Assembly (NCBI GenBank): GCA_022710255.1
Contig: JAKLHG010000010.1
Coordinates: 1-20,567 of the forward strand
Reading direction: 5' to 3'
DNA length: 20,567 nucleotides
From: Candidatus Hydrogenedentota bacterium
Lineage (GTDB): Bacteria > Hydrogenedentota > Hydrogenedentia > Hydrogenedentales > CAITNO01
Shown: positions 1-5,220 of the stretch, one piece after another
Layout: every line of letters begins with the position of its first letter
How positions within the stretch are numbered: the stretch's first letter is position 1
The notes under the pieces: generated by a model
Told to the model about the DNA's origin: nothing
The model's input: only the letters and a program-made list of their open reading frames with translations
The model's database searches: none
Position numbers and translations under genes: made by a program

Positions 1-810
1 GACGACCATGCGGAGTACTGGAAGTGGTTCACCTGGGCAAACAGCGCCATCCGGGAAGGGCGTTTCGATGCCCAACACCAACCGCGCGAAAATCCGGAGT
101 CCTGGTTTGCCGAAGCGTTTAAGCAGGTCGGGAAGATTGCCGAACTGGGGGTCCCGAAAGGGACAGGGCAACACGTTGCGTGGCCAAACATCAAACTACG
201 GGGGGATAATCTCATCGTCCTCGCCGCAACCGCAGGCACGCCGGCGGAGGTCCTGCTGCAAGACGTTCCCGTCGGCGCGTATGACAACGCCCTCCTTTGG
301 GAATTGCGGGACCCCTCTATGAAAACGCTTCTTTCCGGAACGATCCCCCATGGGACAAACAGAGAAGTCCGGTTCACGCTGGAAACGGAGGGGCTGTATT
401 TCCTGGCTCTCACCTCAGGAAGTTGCGCCTATTCCATAACCAGTACCAACACTCCCGCGGGACTGTATGCCGCCGAGGGCTTGTCCCTGATCCAAGGAGT
501 CGGACGTCTCTATTTCTACGTGCCTCCCAAAACCGGCGCGTTTACCTTGTCCATCAAGGGACAAGGGGGCGAGACCGCGCGGCTGAATGTGTTTGATCCT
601 GCGGGCAACCCGATCGCCACGGTCCAGACCTCCACGAAACAACAGACCGCCAAGGCCACCGTCACACCCGGCGATGGAGGCGCGTATTCCCTCGAGGTTA
701 CCAAGGCGGACGAAGGCGTTCTTGAGGACTACACCATCACCCTTGACGCCAAACTCCCGCCGACACTTTCCCCGCTAGCGGAACAGGTGTTTCAACTGCC
801 TCCCAAATAA
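1..810 (+). CDS. 3' part of a secreted-type protein with C-terminal beta-sandwich domains, function unknown
   Basis: Frame 1 is open from the window edge to a TAA at 808-810, giving 269 residues of a protein whose start lies outside. The first 50 or so residues are rich in Trp, Glu and charged residues and look helical (motif YWKWFTWANSAIREG). From about residue 70 the sequence becomes Thr/Gly/Leu-rich with alternating hydrophobics, ending in two apparent beta-sandwich modules (about 70-165 and 165-260); the second, with LYFYVPPKTGAFTLSIKG and later GGAYSLEV, resembles pre-peptidase C-terminal (PPC)-like or carbohydrate-binding beta domains of secreted proteins. I do not recognise a catalytic domain in the visible part. 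An N-terminal glycoside-hydrolase-like domain (for example DUF4838) is possible but unproven. The gene lies next to exported sialidase-like genes, which fits a role outside the cell. No frameshift is seen; an internal ATG at 319 is not needed to explain the ORF. Confidence 0.75.
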   Translation, partial: DDHAEYWKWFTWANSAIREGRFDAQHQPRENPESWFAEAFKQVGKIAELGVPKGTGQHVAWPNIKLRGDNLIVLAATAGTPAEVLLQDVPVGAYDNALLWELRDPSMKTLLSGTIPHGTNREVRFTLETEGLYFLALTSGSCAYSITSTNTPAGLYAAEGLSLIQGVGRLYFYVPPKTGAFTLSIKGQGGETARLNVFDPAGNPIATVQTSTKQQTAKATVTPGDGGAYSLEVTKADEGVLEDYTITLDAKLPPTLSPLAEQVFQLPPK

Positions 811-896
811 TCCAGCAGCATTATAGATGTCTGATGTAAAGCCTTGCCTCATTATCGCATACAGAACCAAAAAAGAAATCGAATCTTCGTATCATC

Positions 897-1033
897 GCCC
901 CTTTGGAGTGCGCAAGTCATACTTGCGCTTTGAATTTCGTGGTACCGTAACCATCAAGTTGAAAGATCATACTTACGGACTACGTGGACAAGAAAGCGAA
1001 AGCGCAAGTATGACTTGCGCACTCCAAAGGGGC
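897..1033. repeat. Paired inverted repeat, family A (REPIN-like doublet)
   Basis: Positions 897-931 and 999-1033 are perfect 35-base reverse complements separated by 67 bases. Each arm contains its own smaller palindrome (gcgcaagt, three bases, acttgcgc). The result is a hairpin made of two palindromic units. It lies in a gene-free stretch (811-1715) between the end of the first gene and the 3' end of the minus-strand sialidase gene. Confidence 0.9.
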
Positions 1034-1040
1034 AGTTCTT

Positions 1041-1258
1041 CTGCTTCGAAAATTCCCCTGACATTTTCGTGGTTTCAGGGTGAGCCACGGGCTCATGAGA
1101 ACTGGTTCACAAATTCTTCTTTGCACATGGTCAATGTATAGAGCATCACGAGAACAATGTAGAGGGAACGAAAGAGAGAAATGGAATTTGGGGACATGTC
1201 ATCATGAGCCCGAGGCTCACCCGGAAACCACGAAATTTAATATCAATTTTTGAAGTAG
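1041..1258. repeat. Family B repeat, inverted pair of a ~57-base unit
   Basis: Two copies of a roughly 57-base unit face each other: 1041-1098 (minus sense) and 1202-1258 (plus sense). In the best-conserved 35 bases I count 32 identities. The unit has a core tgagcc-(3 nt)-ggctca hairpin, a segment ggaaaccacgaaa, and an AT-rich tail ending near gaagcag. The changed loop bases keep the stem, which suggests the fold matters. Confidence 0.85.
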
Positions 1259-1294
1259 CACAAAAGTATTATAAATTTCGCTGGACTTAATGCG

Positions 1295-1433
1295 TTTTTA
1301 GTAGGCGTACCTTTCCAGGTGCGCCGTTGGGAAAACAAACCACATAGTTTATATTTCCGCCTTTAAGCGTCTATAAGAACTCAAGTGATGATACCCGCCG
1401 ACGGCGCACCTGGGAAGGTACGCCTACTAAAAA
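1295..1433. repeat. Paired inverted repeat, family C (REPIN-like doublet)
   Basis: Positions 1295-1327 and 1401-1433 are 33-base arms with 32 matches in reverse complement, separated by 73 bases. Each arm holds a near-palindrome (ggcgtacc, about six bases, ggtgcgcc). The sequence is unrelated to families A and B, but the organisation is the same. Confidence 0.9.
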
Positions 1434-1457
1434 GACCCGTAATTGAGCAAAGATGGT

Positions 1458-1524
1458 TTCCCTTTTTTTTCGGTTGTTATAGTTCAGTTCTCGCAATCAA
1501 GCAATGACACGAAAAAAACGGGAA
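1458..1524. repeat. Short inverted repeat with poly-T/poly-A arms
   Basis: Arms 1458-1472 and 1510-1524 match in 14 of 15 positions as reverse complements, with a 37-base spacer. Each arm contains a run of seven or eight T (or A) next to a CG. It could act as a weak transcription-stop structure downstream of the minus-strand sialidase gene, or be a decayed repeat doublet. Confidence 0.5.
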
Positions 1525-1563
1525 TGACGGTGGTGTTAAGTCTGCTTTGTAACCCAATAGTTA

Positions 1564-1681
1564 CCATGAGCCTATAACTCACCCGGAAACCACATAAATG
1601 TCATAGGAATTTTCTAAACAGTCCTCATGAGCCCGCAGCTCACCCAGAAACCACGAAAATGGGTACCAATTTTCGAAGCAG
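1564..1681 (+). repeat. Family B repeat, tandem pair of the same ~57-base unit
   Basis: Two further plus-sense copies of family B follow each other directly, at about 1564-1621 and 1625-1681, three bases apart. Both carry the tgagc...gctca core, the gaaaccac segment and the tail aattttc-(4 or 5 nt)-a(a/g)cag. The last copy ends 34 bases from the stop codon of the minus-strand sialidase gene, so its RNA hairpin would sit in that gene's 3' untranslated region. Confidence 0.8.
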
Positions 1682-1715
1682 GTGGTAATTGCTTTGTGGA
1701 TAATCCGATACTATC

Positions 1716-3002
1716 TTAAATGACCTCGATATCCACCGCGCCGACCCAGTGGGCGGCGTGGTTGTTCCAGGGCTGGGGCGGGGTGCAATCAAAGACCGCG
1801 AGGAATTTCCCGGGACCGAGGGCGACAATATCCGTGTAGCCTGTGGTGAAGAAGGGGGCGAAGTTGATTTCTTCCGTCCAGGAAGTGCCGCCGTCGGTGC
1901 TGAAGGAAACGCTGTTGCCCCAGCGCGGGTAGGCGAGCCCGCCATAGGTGAGCGCGAGCACCTTGCCGTCAAAGGCCATGCGCGGGAAGCACCCCCGGGC
2001 TTGTTGCATCGGCCTGGGCCGCGACCACGTGGTGCCGCTATCGTCGCTGAAGGAAATGACCAGGGGAGCGCTGGGCGGGCCGGGCTCATAATAGGCGTCG
2101 GCGGGGAGCGTTCCCGGATGAATGCCCGTGCCGGGGATGGCATAGGAAAGGTCGTGATACGCCTCCTTCGGGGCGGCCATGAGCGGGTTGTTGTCATCGT
2201 TGACCAGCCGCGCCACACAGATCAGTTTCCCGTCGCCGAGGCGGGCGATGTTGGGTTCGCAGGGGCCCCAGAGACTCCAGCCTTTTTTTGTGGCGCCTTC
2301 GGGATCGTACAGGGTGTCGAGGGAGGCGATGTGGCTCACGAAACGCCAGGTTTTCCCCCGGTCGGAGGATTCGGCCAGAAAGGTCCGGAACACCCACGGT
2401 TGGTGGGTCCCCTGCAGGGCGGCGAGGAGGCGGCCGTCGGGCAGTTCCAGCGTGTTACCGTGAAACCAGTGTTTTTCTTCGGTTTTGAACTGATCCGGGG
2501 GAAGCGCAAGGGTGCCGTCTTCGAGGGGGCCGCGCAGGCTGTGCCACCCGTCATCGGACTCCCAGCGCCGGGTGGTGCGCAGGCCTGGAGATCCTTCCAC
2601 GGGCCGGGTATCATAGTGGATGGAAACGGCGGGACCGTGTGAGGGCTGGAAGGTGTTCAGTCCGAGCCCGTCCACGCCCGCCGGATGGCCGCGCCAGGTG
2701 ACGCCGTTGTCTTCGGACCGGATGGCGGCCAGGGGACCGCCCTCCTCGACGGCTTGCGCGAAGAGGATAAGGGAACCGTCGCGGAAGCGGGCAAGATTGG
2801 GGAACATGGGGCCCCGCATGAGTACGCGCGGGCTGTCCACTCGGATGTCGAGGCCGCCATGGTGCGCGCGGCGGGATGCAAAGGGCGACGGAAAAGAAGC
2901 GGGAGAGGAAGGCGCGTCCGGAACGTCCGTTCCAAAAGCGGACGCCTGCTTCACCGTCAGTACGCCTCCGGCCGCCATGCCAATAAAATGCCTTCTGTTC
3001 AT
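1716..3002 (-). CDS. Exo-alpha-sialidase-like BNR/Asp-box protein with a Tat-type leader
   Basis: The product has 428 residues. The start at 3002 is chosen because it opens with MNRRHFIGMAAGG, a twin-arginine-type leader, and has AAAGGA about eight bases upstream; the open frame runs further up to 3293, but that part lies in repeat DNA. The body has four Asp boxes (S-x-D-x-G-x-T-W type) near residues 96-103, 213-219, 319-326 and 368-375, spaced as in six-bladed sialidase propellers, and an RxP-like motif near 63-65 (RGPMFPNL). The segment EPNIARLGDGKLICVAR (249-265) resembles the conserved Glu/Gly-Arg strand of bacterial sialidases. Likely role: removal of terminal sialic acid or a related sugar from glycans outside the cytoplasm. 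Family membership is well supported; substrate is not. It is divergent from another sialidase-like gene at 3499. No frameshift is seen. Confidence 0.85.
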   Translation of the reverse strand: MNRRHFIGMAAGGVLTVKQASAFGTDVPDAPSSPASFPSPFASRRAHHGGLDIRVDSPRVLMRGPMFPNLARFRDGSLILFAQAVEEGGPLAAIRSEDNGVTWRGHPAGVDGLGLNTFQPSHGPAVSIHYDTRPVEGSPGLRTTRRWESDDGWHSLRGPLEDGTLALPPDQFKTEEKHWFHGNTLELPDGRLLAALQGTHQPWVFRTFLAESSDRGKTWRFVSHIASLDTLYDPEGATKKGWSLWGPCEPNIARLGDGKLICVARLVNDDNNPLMAAPKEAYHDLSYAIPGTGIHPGTLPADAYYEPGPPSAPLVISFSDDSGTTWSRPRPMQQARGCFPRMAFDGKVLALTYGGLAYPRWGNSVSFSTDGGTSWTEEINFAPFFTTGYTDIVALGPGKFLAVFDCTPPQPWNNHAAHWVGAVDIEVI

Positions 3003-3097
3003 TGGGGTATTCCTTTGTCTTTTCCACGTTAAAGTTTTGGAGCGATGCCTGTCCTGAGTTGAGGAGGTACAAGAAATAAGTATATCTTGGGAAAAAA

Positions 3098-3446
3098 AGG
3101 TCCTAACGCGGGCTTTACCCGCAACCCAGTATCGAGTAGCAAGTACGGAGCAAAAAATGGGACTGCCTCCGGCGCACGCGAAGGCTATGAATCTTGTACC
3201 CGATTTTAAACTGCGCCGGAGGCTGTACCAAATTTTTTGCGGGCCCATGAAACAAGACCGAAAAAAGTGGGACAGTTCCCACCGCTTGATCAATTTCGCA
3301 TATGCCAGTCCAAAACAATGCCATAGTATAAACGTTTTATCATGCTCTTATGGTAAGATGCGGTGGAAACAGTCCCATTTTTTCTCAGGTATGAATAACA
3401 CACCTAACTTCTTGTTTTTTATAGCGGCTACGAGCCGAGGTCCTAA
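3098..3446. repeat. Nine-base direct repeat bracketing the sialidase intergenic insert
   Basis: The word aggtcctaa occurs at 3098-3106 and 3438-3446, bracketing 331 bases that contain all four family F palindromes. Small hairpins sit just inside each end (3109-3122, gcggg...cccgc; and 3425-3437, cggct...agccg). It looks like a target-site duplication, but a nine-base match in a region this size can occur by chance. Confidence 0.35.
3150..3384. repeat. Family F repeat: two consecutive inverted doublets
   Basis: Four related units occupy the gap between the divergent sialidase genes: 3150-3176 (+), 3212-3240 (-), 3260-3285 (+) and 3360-3384 (-). They share aaaaaa(t)gggac followed by a Cys-codon-free GC core (tccggcgc or tcccaccgc). 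The first pair can form one hairpin and the second pair another. Apart from these, the gap 3003-3498 shows only leader and ribosome-binding sequences for the two flanking genes. Confidence 0.75.
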
Positions 3447-3498
3447 TAACAAGGGTGGTCGTTATGCCCGGCGTGCCATCAACCCAGGGAGACCCGTT

Positions 3499-4590
3499 AT
3501 GCGCAACTTCTTTTTCCCAACAATAGCAGGGATACTCATGTTTTGTATCGGCATGGAGGCTTTCCCGGAGGAACTATGGCTCCATCCAAAATGCGAGACA
3601 CTGCCGTCGGAGGTGCTGGGACCCTTCGTCACCCTGGGAGACGGCGGCATTCTTGCCCTGCAGGGGGCCCATGCCCTGGTCAGCAAGGACGAGGGGGTCA
3701 CGTGGGAATCCACGCCCATCTTCAAGGAAGGTGAAACTATCTCAATCAGCACGGAGGGGGCATTGCTGCGCACCCGGAGCGGCGTAATTATTGCGGCGTT
3801 CTTGAACGTGAGCGCGCAGGACTGGCGCTGGAACAGCGAGACCCATGACGCCGACCCCGGCACGCGCCTGCCCTGCTGTGTCATTCGCAGTCTGGATGAG
3901 GGGAAAACCTGGCAGGACTTTCAGACGCTTCATGAGGACTGGACCGGCGCCGTACGTGATATTATTCAGACACGGGACGGGCGCGTGGTGTTCACCTCCA
4001 TGCGCCTGCTGAACCGCCCGGGGCGGCACTGCGTGCTGACCTATTCGTCCACCGACGACGGGCTTACCTGGAAACCCAGCAATCTCCTTGACCTCGGCGG
4101 CAACGGGCATCATGACGGCGCCACGGAGGCGACGGTTGAGGAACTGCGCGACGGGCGCCTCTGGAAATTGATCCGCACGAACCTGGGCGTCTTCTGGGAG
4201 GCCTTTTCCGACGACGGGATGTACTGGCGGACCATGGGGCAGACGACCATAGACGCGAGCAGCGCGCCGGGCATGCTCAAACGGTTGCAAAGCGGCAGGC
4301 TCCTGCTGGTGTGGAACCGTCGTTTCCCCGAAGGGAAGACGGAATACCCGCTCACCGGCGGCGACCGTGAGTGGTCGGAAGTGCCGGTGAGCAACCATCG
4401 TGAAGAACTTTCCGTCGCCTTTTCCGAGGATGACGGGAAAACCTGGACGACGCCCGTCGTGGTGGCCCGGCAGCCGGGCGCCTGGCTCGCGTATCCCTAT
4501 GTCTACGAGCGGAAACCCGGCGAACTTTGGATCACTACCATGCAGGGCGGCGTCCGCGTGAAGGTCAGGGAGGCAGACCTGCTTCCATAG
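3499..4590 (+). CDS. Exo-alpha-sialidase-like BNR/Asp-box protein with a Sec-type signal peptide
   Basis: The product has 363 residues. The ATG at 3499 is chosen over the upstream open frame from 3157 because AGGGAG lies seven bases before it and the protein then begins with a normal signal peptide (MRNFFFPTIAGILMFCIGMEA), while the upstream frame is repeat DNA. Five Asp boxes are visible: about 62-69, 131-138, 184-191, 237-243 (degenerate, Tyr for Thr) and 309-316. Between boxes three and four, ATEATVEELRDGRLWKLIRT (208-227) matches the conserved Glu...Asp-Gly-Arg-Leu...Arg strand of sialidase-like hydrolases, giving candidate catalytic or Arg-triad residues. Likely an exported enzyme acting on glycans together with the divergent gene at 1716-3002 and the SGNH protein downstream. 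The two sialidases are not close copies, so they may differ in substrate. Confidence 0.85.
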   Translation: MRNFFFPTIAGILMFCIGMEAFPEELWLHPKCETLPSEVLGPFVTLGDGGILALQGAHALVSKDEGVTWESTPIFKEGETISISTEGALLRTRSGVIIAAFLNVSAQDWRWNSETHDADPGTRLPCCVIRSLDEGKTWQDFQTLHEDWTGAVRDIIQTRDGRVVFTSMRLLNRPGRHCVLTYSSTDDGLTWKPSNLLDLGGNGHHDGATEATVEELRDGRLWKLIRTNLGVFWEAFSDDGMYWRTMGQTTIDASSAPGMLKRLQSGRLLLVWNRRFPEGKTEYPLTGGDREWSEVPVSNHREELSVAFSEDDGKTWTTPVVVARQPGAWLAYPYVYERKPGELWITTMQGGVRVKVREADLLP

Positions 4591-4634
4591 CCGCAGTCCG
4601 TTTTTTTGTCGGAATCATTTTGTTTTTTTCTCGA

Positions 4635-4804
4635 TTTTTCTCGTTCCCAAGTTGTACTTGGGAACGCACTTGTCCGCGAAGTTGTACTTCGCAACCCGGG
4701 GCGTAATCTGCCAGATGCAAGTCCGACTAGGAACGCGGCGTAAAACCGGAAGTACAACTTCAAGAACGGACCCGTTCCCAAGTACAACGTGGGAACGAGA
4801 AAAA
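4635..4804. repeat. Paired inverted repeat, family D (cgttcccaag...cttgggaacg)
   Basis: Arms 4635-4666 and 4773-4804 (32 bases each) match as reverse complements in all but one position. Each arm is a palindrome of the form gttcccaag-(nnn)-tacttgggaac followed by a T-rich or A-rich tail. Inside the 106-base spacer a second pair of cgaagttgtacttcg-like palindromes (about 4677-4691 and 4749-4763) repeats the pattern. Short reading frames here encode only translated repeat. A decayed single copy (tttgtactttggaacgagaa) sits near 5120-5142. Confidence 0.9.
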
Positions 4805-4820
4805 AGTGAATGTTTGAATT

Positions 4821-5059
4821 CAATATCCCAACGGGATTTAGGAACATAGCCCAGGGTTGCGGTACCCCGCTACCCTGGGTTGGAAATCGCCCCCAATTCC
4901 CGCTTACCCCGATGGGGTTACGTCACGTTGGTATAAATGGCGTATGGGAAAACCGACGTAACTCCGTTGGAGTAGAAAAGGAATGGAGAGACATCGCTTA
5001 CCCAGGGTAGCGGGGTACCGCAACCCTGGGCTATGATATGGAATCCCGTTGGGATTCTG
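4821..5059. repeat. Large nested hairpin element, family E
   Basis: The core arms 4846-4880 and 5000-5034 are perfect 35-base reverse complements (cccagggttgcggtaccccg type). Pairing continues outwards with few mismatches to 4821 and 5059 through an atcccaacgggat palindrome on each side, and inwards through a third pair, 4905-4924 with 4955-4974, where about 16 of 20 bases pair and several differences are compensatory. The whole 239 bases can fold into one long branched hairpin. It ends about 160 bases before the SGNH gene. Nothing else gene-like is seen in 4591-5220. Confidence 0.85.
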
Positions 5060-5220
5060 AATACATACGTCGGCATTCCAATACCATATTCTGAATGGAA
5101 AGATGTGGGTAATGACAAGATTTGTACTTTGGAACGAGAAAAATTCTCAACTTTGTGTTTTTGATTACAGTAGGCAACCGATAAGACACTGATGTGTAGA
5201 ATCAAAAGGAAAACAACGTT

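Noticed and set aside
827..1141. 104-residue open frame on the plus strand
   Set aside because: Half of it is the perfect inverted repeat of family A; no protein-like pattern and no ribosome-binding site.
1564..1681. Possible CRISPR array (two similar tandem units)
   Set aside because: The units are ~57 bases, only three bases apart, imperfect and also found inverted; no spacer-repeat pattern and no cas gene.
1749..2642. Long plus-strand open frame (297 residues)
   Set aside because: Antisense shadow of the sialidase gene, with Gly/Ala/Arg-rich text typical of a GC-rich reverse frame.
3003..3293. N-terminal extension of the minus-strand sialidase frame
   Set aside because: Reads through family F repeats; the start at 3002 has both a ribosome-binding site and a Tat leader.
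3157..3498. N-terminal extension of the plus-strand sialidase frame
   Set aside because: Reads through the same repeats; the start at 3499 has a ribosome-binding site and a signal peptide.
4503..4849. Short frames on both strands encoding peptides like SPTTWEREKS
   Set aside because: They are translations of the family D palindrome, not genes.
4810..5205. Short frames encoding AQGCGTPLPWV on both strands
   Set aside because: The same peptide arises from both strands because the DNA is the family E inverted repeat; no coding pattern otherwise.
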